Shown piece after piece: positions 17,645-26,599 of a stretch of 64,000 nucleotides of DNA. The DNA comes from Kumtagia sp963839725. Its GTDB lineage: Bacteria > Pseudomonadota > Alphaproteobacteria > Rhizobiales > Rhizobiaceae. The first letter of the stretch is position 1. Every line of letters starts with the position of its first letter. The DNA lies in contig CAWIWT010000034.1 of the NCBI GenBank assembly GCA_963839725.1, positions 142,997 to 206,996 of the forward strand. The letters are read 5' to 3'. Position numbers and translations under genes: made by a program. The notes beneath the pieces were generated by a model, which was given only the letters and a program-made list of their open reading frames with translations, ran no database searches and was not told the DNA's origin.

Positions 17645-18625
17645 ATGGATGCAAAAGTTGCCTATTACCCCGACGTGGTCGATTTGCGCCTGGTAGCGCG
17701 GACGGCCCTGATCGGGGAAGCGGAGGCTATCTCGCTCGTTGCCAATCAGATTTCCGGTGATATCGAGCGAGCTGCTCGCCTGCTTCACTCAATCAACGGA
17801 CGTGTTGTGGTAACCGGCATTGGCAAATCCGGGCACATTGCCCGTAAGATTGCCGCGACTTTCTCGTCTATCGGCAAGCCGTCGCATTTCGTGCACGCCA
17901 GCGAGGCGAGCCATGGCGACCTTGGCGCCCTGACGACCAACGATATCGTGATTGCTCTGTCGAATTCAGGCGAGACGTCGGAGCTTTCCGATTTCGTCGC
18001 CTTCTGCAGCCAATGGAGCATCCCGCTGATCGCGATTACGGGAAATGCCGAGAGTTCGCTTGCGCGCAATGCGACGCTGAGCCTTGTCTATCCGCGCGTC
18101 AAGGAAGTCTGCGCCATTGGCCGAGCACCGACCACGTCGACGATCGTCATGATGGCGATTGGCGATGCGATCGCTGTCGTGCTTACTCACCTTCTCGGAA
18201 CGACTGAGGAGCATTTTGGCCGCCATCATCCCGGCGGCACGCTTGGCCTGAAGCTTCGCAAGGTCAGCGAACTCATGCACGTTGACGACCAATTGCCGGT
18301 CGTCGAGGCTTCGGCCCCGATGCATGACGCGATCGTCGTGATGTCGCGGAAGGGATTTGGTTCAGCCATTGTCAAGAACGAGCAGGGCATTCTGGCAGGC
18401 GTGATCACCGACGGCGATCTTCGCCGCATGGGACCGAGCCTTTGGAATAGCAATGCGGGGCAGGTTGCCAACTACCACCCGCTTTGCATTGGCCAGAACG
18501 AGCTGGTTGAAACCGCGATCCTGCTGATGCGCGAGAAGATGGTTACTTGTCTTCTGGTTACAAACGAGGGCAATCAGGTCACTGGCCTCATCCACATCCA
18601 TGACTGTTTGCGCGGCGGTCTCTGA
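17645..18625 (+). CDS. kdsD: D-arabinose 5-phosphate isomerase (KdsD/KpsF family)
   Basis: Converts D-ribulose 5-phosphate to D-arabinose 5-phosphate, the first step of Kdo synthesis. The 326-residue protein has an N-terminal SIS domain (VVVTGIGKSGHIARKIAATF, SHGDLGALTTNDIVIALSNS) and two C-terminal CBS domains (from VSELMHVDDQLPVVEA and from VANYHPLCIGQNE), the standard architecture. The start is the ATG at 17645; upstream in-frame codons have no family similarity. With kdsA 187 bases downstream and kpsC to the left it supplies Kdo for the capsule linker, so it may be a capsule-specific paralogue (kpsF) of a housekeeping copy elsewhere. Confidence 0.93.
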   Translation: MDAKVAYYPDVVDLRLVARTALIGEAEAISLVANQISGDIERAARLLHSINGRVVVTGIGKSGHIARKIAATFSSIGKPSHFVHASEASHGDLGALTTNDIVIALSNSGETSELSDFVAFCSQWSIPLIAITGNAESSLARNATLSLVYPRVKEVCAIGRAPTTSTIVMMAIGDAIAVVLTHLLGTTEEHFGRHHPGGTLGLKLRKVSELMHVDDQLPVVEASAPMHDAIVVMSRKGFGSAIVKNEQGILAGVITDGDLRRMGPSLWNSNAGQVANYHPLCIGQNELVETAILLMREKMVTCLLVTNEGNQVTGLIHIHDCLRGGL

Positions 18626-18812
18626 CGCTGCCGTTAAGCGAACCGGCGCTGGCCGGGCGAACCGAATATTCTAACAGAAATGCAGCGATGCCGCATGAGC
18701 GCGAAAGGCTCTTGCGGCAGGATTGCTTTTGCTGCATGGCGAGACCTCTTCAGACCGCGCACCAACAGGTCGCGGTCGAGCAGGCAAGACAGACAAGCGC
18801 CCGAGGTTAGTC

Positions 18813-19646
18813 ATGCGCAGCCCGAACCCGATCGTCACCGTCGGCAACGTCTCCTTCGACAATGCTGCGCCGCTCGCTCTGATTGCTGGCCCTTGCCAGC
18901 TTGAATCTCGGCAGCATGCGCTCGACATCGCGGGCCGGCTTAAGGAAATCTGCGCCCGGTTGGGCATCGGATTGGTCTATAAATCAAGCTTTGACAAAGC
19001 GAATCGCACCTCGCTCGGGGGCAAGCGCGGCGCCGGTCTCGATGCGGCCATGCCGGTCTTCGACGAAGTTCGTGAGAAGCTCGGCTTGCCGGTCATCACC
19101 GACATCCACAATGAAGAGCAGTGTGCTTTGGTCGCGCCACATGTGGACATCCTGCAGATCCCGGCTTTCCTGTCGCGCCAGACCGATTTGCTGATTGCTG
19201 CCGCAAAAACCGGCAAGGTCGTGAACGTGAAGAAAGGCCAGTTCCTCGCACCGTGGGATATGAAGAACGTCGTCGCCAAGATTACTGCGTCAGGCAATCC
19301 AAATGTCATGGTGACCGAGCGTGGCGCTTCCTTCGGCTACAACACGCTCGTATCCGACATGCGCGCCCTGCCAGTGATGGCTGAGATCGGTGCGCCGGTT
19401 ATCTTCGATGCAACCCATTCTGTGCAGCAGCCGGGCGGGCAGGGCGGGTCCAGTGGTGGCGACCGACGCTTTGTCGAAACGCTCGCACGCGCGGCTGTTG
19501 CGGTTGGCGTGGCGGGCATATTCATCGAGACCCATGAAGACCCCGACAATGCTCCCTCCGACGGACCGAACATGGTGCCGCTCGACAAGATGCCGGGTCT
19601 GCTCGAACGGCTGATAGCTTTCGACAGGGTCGCCAAGGGGACCTGA
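18813..19646 (+). CDS. kdsA: 3-deoxy-8-phosphooctulonate (Kdo8P) synthase
   Basis: Condenses phosphoenolpyruvate with arabinose 5-phosphate to give Kdo 8-phosphate. The 277-residue protein is the family length. Recognisable blocks are LIAGPCQLES near the N-terminus, the KSSFDKANRTS active-site loop, GLPVITDIHNEEQC, VNVKKGQFLAPWDMKN, TERGASFGYNTLV, FDATHSVQQPGGQGG and the C-terminal HEDPDNAPSDGPN. The ATG at 18813 matches the family start. It is cotranscribed in the same direction as kdsD and probably forms a dedicated Kdo module for capsule synthesis. Confidence 0.95.
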   Translation: MRSPNPIVTVGNVSFDNAAPLALIAGPCQLESRQHALDIAGRLKEICARLGIGLVYKSSFDKANRTSLGGKRGAGLDAAMPVFDEVREKLGLPVITDIHNEEQCALVAPHVDILQIPAFLSRQTDLLIAAAKTGKVVNVKKGQFLAPWDMKNVVAKITASGNPNVMVTERGASFGYNTLVSDMRALPVMAEIGAPVIFDATHSVQQPGGQGGSSGGDRRFVETLARAAVAVGVAGIFIETHEDPDNAPSDGPNMVPLDKMPGLLERLIAFDRVAKGT

Positions 19647-19810
19647 CTTAATGCCTGCCAACGCGCCTGGCGGTCGTTAGATCTCCTCGCGGTTGCCCTG
19701 TCACTATGTCCCGCCATTGCTGTGTCGCTACGTCCGCGAGCAGCAGTCGTTTTGTGGCATTAAAACGAATGCCGCTTTCTGGCTCTCAATCCGCACGCGC
19801 AAAGAGCCTT

Positions 19811-19826
19811 GTAAGTGATGACTTAC
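19811..19826. promoter_or_regulatory. Inverted repeat upstream of the Rrf2 regulator
   Basis: GTAAGT-GATG-ACTTAC forms a short dyad in the 370-base AT-richer gap between kdsA and the Rrf2-type gene. It is a plausible operator, possibly for autoregulation. There is no other copy to support it. Confidence 0.3.
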
Positions 19827-20014
19827 AATACGTGTGGTTAACCTGACAGCATAATCGCCGCGGTGGCATAAAACGAACAAAGAATCAACGTTTTTGCGGT
19901 TGTATATGATTTCGATAGATTTTAACGCTGATTGAAGGGTCGAGTCTCCTCCCTCAATGCGTGACGATCTTACGCAAGAAGTTATTACTCTAAAAGCCAC
20001 GTGGCGCGCTCACA

Positions 20015-20464
20015 ATGCTCACAAAAAAAGGCAAATACGGTCTAAAGGCGCTGGTGCACCTGTCCCAGCTGCCAGTGGGGCAGCTTGCCTTCGTCAATGA
20101 CGTTGCGGTCGCCAACAACATTCCAAAAAAATTCCTGGACGCGATCCTGGGCGAGCTTCGCAATGCAGGCTTTGTGCAAAGCCGCAAAGGCAAGGATGGC
20201 GGCTATCGTCTGGCGCGCCCGGCCTCCGAAATCAAGGTCGGCCATGTTATCCGCGTCTTGGACGGGCCCCTCGCGCCCATTCCCTGCGCGAGCCGCACTC
20301 AGTATCAGTCCTGCGAGGATTGTGACGAGGCAACCTGCCAAGTCCGCCACATGATGCTGGAAGTCCGCCAAGCGATCGCCGAGGTTCTGGACAACCGCAG
20401 CCTTGAAGAAATGCGCGACTCGGCAAATGACGACGTCTCCGAGATGATGAGATACCGTGCCTGA
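20015..20464 (+). CDS. Rrf2-family transcriptional regulator
   Basis: A 149-residue winged-helix regulator. It begins LTKKGKYGLKALVHLSQLP and has the family recognition segment NNIPKKFLDAILGELRNAG followed by the wing SRKGKDGGYRLARP. Four cysteines at about 91, 100, 103 and 108 (CEDCDEATC within them) lie where IscR-like members bind an Fe-S cluster or sense redox, so a metal or redox input is likely though unproven. The next gene to the right is decayed and on the other strand, so its targets cannot be guessed from context. Confidence 0.88.
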   Translation: MLTKKGKYGLKALVHLSQLPVGQLAFVNDVAVANNIPKKFLDAILGELRNAGFVQSRKGKDGGYRLARPASEIKVGHVIRVLDGPLAPIPCASRTQYQSCEDCDEATCQVRHMMLEVRQAIAEVLDNRSLEEMRDSANDDVSEMMRYRA

Positions 20465-20490
20465 CTCGTTTGGAGGCTGAGGCGTCGAAA

Positions 20491-20592
20491 GCGTTTCCAG
20501 GAAAAGTGCGCAGTGGTTTTCCGGCTCGGAAACGCGATAAAGCAGAATTTGGAGCGGTTTATCAATTCTGTGAAATGATGAACCGGTCTGAC
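20491..20592. repeat. 102-base interspersed repeat, copy 1
   Basis: The element starts GCGTTTCCAGGAAAAGTGCG, has the matching arm GGAAACGC about 35 bases on, and ends with TGAAATGATGAACCGGTCTGA. A second copy of the same length lies at 46372-46473 with only scattered differences. Both are intergenic and follow a stop codon. The hairpin GCGTTTCC/GGAAACGC and the shared tail suggest a non-autonomous rhizobial repeat. Confidence 0.85.
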
Positions 20593-20678
20593 TTTATCTC
20601 GTCGCTGGCCTTTGTAGGGAGGGGTCAGGGGTGGGGCTATTTCATCGCGAACGTTCATGGGAGACGCCACGATCGCGG

Positions 20679-22013
20679 TCAGAAAGAATCGTTCAGCGCT
20701 TTGTAATAGCCGGCGAGGTCCGATCGCTTCTTCAGCACCGTTTCGAGATATTCCTTAGTACGGCCTTGTCCCGCACGGGATCCTTGACGATCGCGCCGAC
20801 AAGGTTGGCTGCTAGACCGTCGCCGACAACTTGCCGCCGTCGAACCATGCCGCCTGACTGAGGCCACCGACCATCGTTGCGATTGCCTCCGCGGTCGACA
20901 ACGAGCTGGAGGGTCTTCAGCGTCACCTTGCCGTCTGCGGTGGCGCCGGAGCGAAGCTCTCGGAAGATGGTCAGAACGCGCGCGATTTCCTCGCCGACAT
21001 TCTTGGGCACGGGCAGGTCGAGGCTGGCGGCCATCTCGCCGACACGCCGCGAAACAATCGAGACTTCCTCGTCCATGTCATCCGGCAGTGGCAGCACCAC
21101 CACATTGAAACGCCGCTTCAGAGCCGAGGACAGTTCGTTGACACCCTTGTCACGATTGTTGGCGGTCGCGATCACGTTGAAACCGCGCCTGGCGTAGATG
21201 GCGCTGTTCAGTTCCGGGACCGGCATCAGCAGCAGCGCGAATTGCGGCTTTTCCGCTTTGACATCGTGCATCCAGGTCGCATGGCTGACCAAACCATTGC
21301 GACGGGTCTCGATCTGTTCGCCAAGAACCTCCCATGTGCTTGTCACCTGCGGCGCATCGGGATTGGCCAGCACCTGATCCCGTGTCTCGGAAGTCGAAAT
21401 CAGCCGCTTGAGATCGGGACTGCGCCGCCCGCCAGGCCTTGGCCAGCAGAACGAGCTTGCCGAGTTCGCGGATGGCGGCTTCCGGACGCTCTTCGTTGCG
21501 CAGTGCGATCAGCCGTGACGGGATCTCGTCAATGCGACCCGCAAGCGCGGAGGCCTTCATGTCGACCGGCCGCGCCGCGATGCGGCGGCAGCGCTCGATG
21601 CTGGCGTCGACAAAGCCGGAAAGGCCGAGCCGCAACTGGTCGGCTATCCACTGATCGAGTTCATCCAGCCCGGCGGCGATCGAGGCTTTCGTGTCTTCAC
21701 TCCGCTTCCGCCGCTGAGCCTCGCGGCGCTCCGCTACCGCCGGGTCTTCGGCCCTGGGCGGCTCCGGCGCGGCCAGCGCCTCAGCGATATTCTTTTCGCC
21801 GGAGGAGGCACGCGCTTCGATCGGCTGGGTGCCGCCCTTGCGCCGCCGCCCCATCCAGTCATTCACCCATTCCGGCGCATCGGCGAACGAAAAATTCTGA
21901 GGCGCCATTGCATCGATCCACATCAGCGCCAGCGAATGCTTGCATGGGAATTTGCGCGACGGGCAGGTGCACCTGTAGCCATGGTCGCACCCAGTGCGAT
22001 GCACAATGATCAT
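20679..22013 (-). pseudogene. Decayed fusion of a SWIM zinc-finger protein and a MoxR-type AAA ATPase
   Basis: Read on the minus strand, the 5' part has the SWIM motif CxCxnCxH (RCTCPSRKFPCKHSLALM) and continues to ANPDAPQVTSTWEVLGEQ and RNGLVSHATW, the C-terminus of SWIM proteins. It then runs directly into the middle of an AAA ATPase (GFNVIATANNRDKGVNELSS, ALKRRFNVVVLPLP) whose Walker A half is missing. Frame breaks occur near 21420 (between KAWRAA and RSPDLKRLIST) and near 20830, after TAEAIATMVGGLSQAAWF; the last frame ends EYLETVLKKRSDLAGYYKAL. Intact loci encode these two proteins side by side with a VWA protein, so a deletion has fused them. Confidence 0.75.
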
Positions 22014-22576
22014 CGGCTACGGAATGCCAGGCGGACGTTCGTCCGCAGTGCGACAACAAGGTGTCTCGTGTCGTCGGCGGCTACGGCCGCGATCCATCAC
22101 TGCTCAACGGCCGGACGAGCAGGACGAGCCGACCATCCCACAGTTCGTCGGGCTGTACGACCCTGCTGTCGATTGGCAGCCTACCAGCGCGCACATCGCG
22201 GCGGCGCTGATAAATACCGTCATCCCCCTGCGAATTCGAAGCATCTCGAACCTCGTCGATTTTCGTCCGCTTTTCATCCGAGAGCATTTAGGGTCCTACG
22301 CTTGAAACTTCCAGCGATGTCCCATTGCAGTCGCCCTGGCCGATTAAGTCACCTGAGGGCGCCGCCTTGCACCAGTGGCTCGATCAACACTGCGGCAACA
22401 AAGGGTCGACAATAGGGAATTAGCCGCAAGCGACGCGAGGCTAAGCGGCGTACGGCATGCTTACCGATACCAAGGCTGTCATACTCTGCTGTGGTAGATT
22501 ACACTACGCTGATCGTTTTTCGCGGCAACTGCGCGCCAGGTCCAGCGACTTGGCTCGGTAAAAGTGAGGTCGCCAA
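22014..22576. other. Non-coding gap between SWIM/AAA relic and the cyclase-ATPase gene
   Basis: About 560 bases with no gene I can support. The missing N-terminus of the SWIM protein would be expected at the left side, but no frame there resembles it. The right end must contain the promoter and leader of the 1331-residue regulator starting at GTG 22577; no clear -35/-10 pair was identified. Confidence 0.4.
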
Positions 22577-25500
22577 GTGGCCAACCGCAACGAGGCTGAG
22601 CGACTGATCGAGAGCTTTACGCCGTTGCCGCTGAGGCTTGCCTTAGCGAACGGAACGCCAATCGACGGGGAGCGTGGCGACGGCTCGGTTGCACTGCTCT
22701 GGCTGGATATTGTCGGTTCGACGGGCATCGCCGACCATTTCGTCGAAAGCGGCCCAAAGGGAATAGAGCAGCTTGCCGCGCTGCTCCGCCGCCACTTCGA
22801 CACGCTGCTAGGCGCTGTCGTGGCGCATGGCGGGGAGCCCATGATGTTTGCTGGTGATGCATTGCTTGCAGGCTGGCGTTGCGTCGCAAACGAGCCACAT
22901 GAGGCATTGCTCAGGGCTGCGGCGTGTGGTCAGGCAGTTCTGGGTGCGCCTGGCCCATCGCTCCCATCAGGCGCGTCCCTGCAGATGCATGCAATACTTG
23001 CGCTGGGTCCGTGCCTGAGCGTCGAGATCAGCGCCGGCGTGGAAAGTCTTTGTACAGCCACTGGCAAGGGGCTTGCCGACTTGCGGGCTACGGCGCTTGA
23101 GCGGTCTCCTGGCCGCCTGTTGCTATCTCATGCCGCGCGCGCTGCGCTAGGCGAGGCCGTGGAGTCAGAGCCGGCCGGTCAGGACGCCTTCGCGCTAGTA
23201 CACATTCGCGGCGCTCCTTCGCCAGTTCCGTTGTCCATCCCAGCGTTGCGGCCCTCCGATATTGAGCGGCTTAGAGCAAACGTGCCGCTGCCAATCGTCA
23301 ACCGCCTGGACAGCGATGATCTCGAGTGGTCGGCTGAATTGCGACGGGTAACCGCGGTCTTCGTAGCATTACCTGAGCTTGAACCAGACGCGCCGGATAT
23401 AGTAGCGAAACTGGAAACCGTCATATCGGTTGTGAGCCCGGTCGTGCGTGAGCATGATGGCTATCTGCAGCAACTGGAGATCGCCGACAAGGGCATCAAG
23501 CTGTTGGTGCTGTTTGGCGTTCCGCCGGTGGCACACCCCGATGATCCGGCACGTGGTGTCCGCCTGGCGTCCGACCTTCGCGCCGAACTTCGAACGCGAG
23601 GCTATCGAAGCAGTTTCGGCGTTGCCACCGGTCTCGCGTTCTCCGGGCTTAACGGAAACGACGTGTTTCGTACTTGGACCGTGCTCGGAATGCCGTTGAA
23701 CCTGGCGGCGCGGCTTGCCGGGCTGCAGAGCGGCGCGATCAGCTGCGACGAGGCGACGATGCGCGGCGCGCGCGGCGCCGTGGACTTTGCGCCGCTGGGA
23801 CGGAGCCAGGTGCGGGGCATCGGTCCCGTCGTCGGCGTATGGACACCGCGACGTCACGACCATACCGAGGAGAGTGTGCCCATGCACGGCCGGGAAATCG
23901 AACTGGCCGCACTTCTGAATGTACTCCACGCCACGGCACATCCTGGCGAAAGCGGCCCCGGCAGGCGCGATGGCCTAGATGCATTGGTCCTGATTGAGGG
24001 AGAACCCGGGATAGGCAAGTCCCGCCTGCTTGCGGAGTTCAGTCAGCATGCTTCCGCCGAAGGCGTGTTGGTACTGTCCGGCAAGGCGGATCGCTTCGAG
24101 AGCGGCGTGCCCTATCTCGGCTGGCGAGGCGTGCTGGCGCGATTGCTCGGGCTCCTATCCGGAATGCCTGTCGAGGCGCAGCGCGAGGCTGCGCTTGCCG
24201 CGCTCGGCGCCCCGCTGGCGCCTCGAGCAGCCCTTCTCAATGCGATACTCCCGCTTGATCTTCCCGAAAGCGCCGAGACCCAGATGCTCCTGCCGCCGCA
24301 ACGCGCAGCGTCCCGGCTCACCCTGTTACTCGATCTCTTGCGCAAGACCGCGGCCGAAAAACCCATCCTTGTGACGATTGACGATGTCCAGTGGCTGGAT
24401 GACGCGAGCTGGGCACTTGTCGAAGCATCGGCGAGGGAGGTGCCCGGCCTGTGCCTCGTGGTGTCGATGCACCCATCGGACGAAGAGACCAGACAGCAGA
24501 CGCTAGCCGCCGCAGGCGCGCTGCGGATGCGGCTAGGCGAACTTTCCCGCGAGGAGCAGGAGCGTTTGGTGTTGACGCGGCTGAGGGCGGCCCGAATGAG
24601 TTCGGAGCTTTCGGAATTGCTGCGTGCCCGCGCCCGCGGTCATCCCTTCTTCTGCCTCGAACTGGCACAGTCCCTGCGCGACGAGGGGTTGATCGAGGTC
24701 TCGGACGGCCTTTGTCGAATCAGCTCGAATATCGAGGCGGCGAGGCTCTCGTTGCCCGATACAGTGCACGGCACCGTGACGCGGCGCATTGATCGACTCG
24801 ACCCAGACAGTCAGCTGACGCTGAAGGTGGCAAGCGTTTCCGGGCTGCGATTTCCGACATCCCTAGTGGTCGACGTGCACCCCGTCGTTCGCGCAGACCC
24901 CGCGCGCATAAAGCGGCATCTCGTGGTGCACCAGCACCTCGATCTGCTGCAAACGGAGCAGGTGGAAGAGTTGGAAGGCTATGCCTTCCGTCACGGGATC
25001 CTTCGCGACGTTGCCTATTCTCTCCTGCTGTACTCCCAGCGGCAGCAGTTACATCGAAGCATCGTGACCTGGTACGAAAATACCTGTGCGGGCGATCTCT
25101 CCCGCTACTACGCATTGCTGGCTCACCACCTCGAGTCGGCCGATGAACCCGACCGTGCAGCGGACTATTTGCGCAGAGAGGCCGAGCGCGTTTTCGGGCT
25201 CGGGCTTGCGCGCCAGTCGGTTGACATCGGACGGCGAGCGGCGCGGCTTCTGGGAGCCGATATCCCGGACAACGGCCCGGAGTTACAGCGCCAAATCGGG
25301 CGCGAACTCGAAGATATCGCGAAGTTGTTCAGCGGGAAGCCCGAAGAGTTGACGGGGCTCCACCCACTGGTCGACGCAAGAGCAAGGCAGCTTGTTCATC
25401 TTTTGCTGGTGATCGCTCCGTTTGCGCACCAAAGCGGAGAGATGGAGCTGTTTGCCCTGCTGGGCTGCATCTGCTTGCGCCTCACTCTCCAATACGGATA

Positions 25501-26572
25501 TGGGCCGCAGGGTGCCGATGTGTACGCGATGTACTCAGTGGTGTTCGGTGCACTGACCGGCGACCGTGAGACGGCGGCGGCATGGTCGCGGCTCAGTCTG
25601 GCGAGCCTCGGCACTCGCCGCGATGCGAGTTTCTCGCGCTGCGCCTTCATATACGCTTGGTTCCACAACCACTGGATGGCGCCGCTTTCGCAGGGAATTG
25701 CACTTGCTGACGCGGCCGCGGAAGCGGGCTTCGCCGACGGCGAAGAGATTTATGGCTGCTTCAACTTGGCGGGTTCGCTGGTTCAGCTTGCCTCCGCAGG
25801 CGCTACGCTGGCCGAAGTCATCTCGGTGGCCCGTATCAAGCGGCCTCGCATTGCCGGACAGGTGTTGAATGCCGACTACCATCTGATTCTGGAGCTTCAA
25901 TACGCCAAGGCCTTGGCCGGCCTAACCGAAGGGCTTCTCGTGATCGGTGATGCCGAGTGCGACGAGCAGCGTGATGTTGCGTCGATCCTCGAGACAAACC
26001 TGAGCAACCAGATCGGTTACTACTACGTGACGCGCTTGAAGTTGCACGTCCACGGCGGTGACTGGTCGGGCGCCCAGCACTGGAGCGAGAAAGCGCAACT
26101 GATGTTGCCTGCCTTCGGTGGCCAGACGGCAGAGTTCGAGCTGGTGCAGTATCGAGGGCTCGCGGCGCTGGCTGCTGCCGCTTTCGGCAACCCGGAGAAG
26201 CGGGAAGCGCTGATCGACGAGGGCTGGGACTGCACGGAGAGACTGCGTGAATGGGAAACGCGCAATCCGGACTTGTTCAGTCACAAGGCGGACCTGCTGG
26301 ATGGAATGCTTCAGGCGGTACTAGGCAACGATGCCGAGGCTGCGGACCGCCTTTCGCGGTCGGCCGAGAGCGCCGCACGCGGCGGCTTCCTCAACGATGC
26401 GGCATTGGCCCAGGAGTTCCTGGCGCGTTGGCGGCTAGCTGTGGGCGATCAGGCGGCCGCCAAATCCGCCGCCAGCGAGGCATGTCGAACCTACCGCGCG
26501 TGGGGCGCGATGGCGAAGGTCGCCTTACTCGAGAAAGTGTTCGGCCTTTCGGCCGCCGAGGTGTCCTCGTAG
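22577..26572 (+). CDS. Class III cyclase-domain / AAA ATPase / TPR giant regulator
   Basis: A 1331-residue soluble signalling protein. Residues 35-190 are an adenylate/guanylate cyclase-type domain keeping both metal Asp positions (LLWLDIVGSTGIADHF and FAGDALLAGW). Residues about 255-430 are a second, divergent cyclase-like domain (VTAVFVALPELEPD, GVATGLAFSGLNGNDVFRTW). A P-loop ATPase follows with Walker A GEPGIGKSRLL (about 475) and Walker B ILVTIDDVQWLDD, then helical TPR-like repeats to the C-terminus. Architecture matches regulators with AAA and TPR modules that integrate nucleotide and protein signals. GTG 22577 follows GTGAGG. It converges on the ThDP/oxidase/KAS III-like cluster at 26600-31137. 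Confidence 0.88.
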   Translation: MANRNEAERLIESFTPLPLRLALANGTPIDGERGDGSVALLWLDIVGSTGIADHFVESGPKGIEQLAALLRRHFDTLLGAVVAHGGEPMMFAGDALLAGWRCVANEPHEALLRAAACGQAVLGAPGPSLPSGASLQMHAILALGPCLSVEISAGVESLCTATGKGLADLRATALERSPGRLLLSHAARAALGEAVESEPAGQDAFALVHIRGAPSPVPLSIPALRPSDIERLRANVPLPIVNRLDSDDLEWSAELRRVTAVFVALPELEPDAPDIVAKLETVISVVSPVVREHDGYLQQLEIADKGIKLLVLFGVPPVAHPDDPARGVRLASDLRAELRTRGYRSSFGVATGLAFSGLNGNDVFRTWTVLGMPLNLAARLAGLQSGAISCDEATMRGARGAVDFAPLGRSQVRGIGPVVGVWTPRRHDHTEESVPMHGREIELAALLNVLHATAHPGESGPGRRDGLDALVLIEGEPGIGKSRLLAEFSQHASAEGVLVLSGKADRFESGVPYLGWRGVLARLLGLLSGMPVEAQREAALAALGAPLAPRAALLNAILPLDLPESAETQMLLPPQRAASRLTLLLDLLRKTAAEKPILVTIDDVQWLDDASWALVEASAREVPGLCLVVSMHPSDEETRQQTLAAAGALRMRLGELSREEQERLVLTRLRAARMSSELSELLRARARGHPFFCLELAQSLRDEGLIEVSDGLCRISSNIEAARLSLPDTVHGTVTRRIDRLDPDSQLTLKVASVSGLRFPTSLVVDVHPVVRADPARIKRHLVVHQHLDLLQTEQVEELEGYAFRHGILRDVAYSLLLYSQRQQLHRSIVTWYENTCAGDLSRYYALLAHHLESADEPDRAADYLRREAERVFGLGLARQSVDIGRRAARLLGADIPDNGPELQRQIGRELEDIAKLFSGKPEELTGLHPLVDARARQLVHLLLVIAPFAHQSGEMELFALLGCICLRLTLQYGYGPQGADVYAMYSVVFGALTGDRETAAAWSRLSLASLGTRRDASFSRCAFIYAWFHNHWMAPLSQGIALADAAAEAGFADGEEIYGCFNLAGSLVQLASAGATLAEVISVARIKRPRIAGQVLNADYHLILELQYAKALAGLTEGLLVIGDAECDEQRDVASILETNLSNQIGYYYVTRLKLHVHGGDWSGAQHWSEKAQLMLPAFGGQTAEFELVQYRGLAALAAAAFGNPEKREALIDEGWDCTERLREWETRNPDLFSHKADLLDGMLQAVLGNDAEAADRLSRSAESAARGGFLNDAALAQEFLARWRLAVGDQAAAKSAASEACRTYRAWGAMAKVALLEKVFGLSAAEVSS

Positions 26573-26599
26573 CGCTCGCGCGACTGGCGGTCGCCGCGT

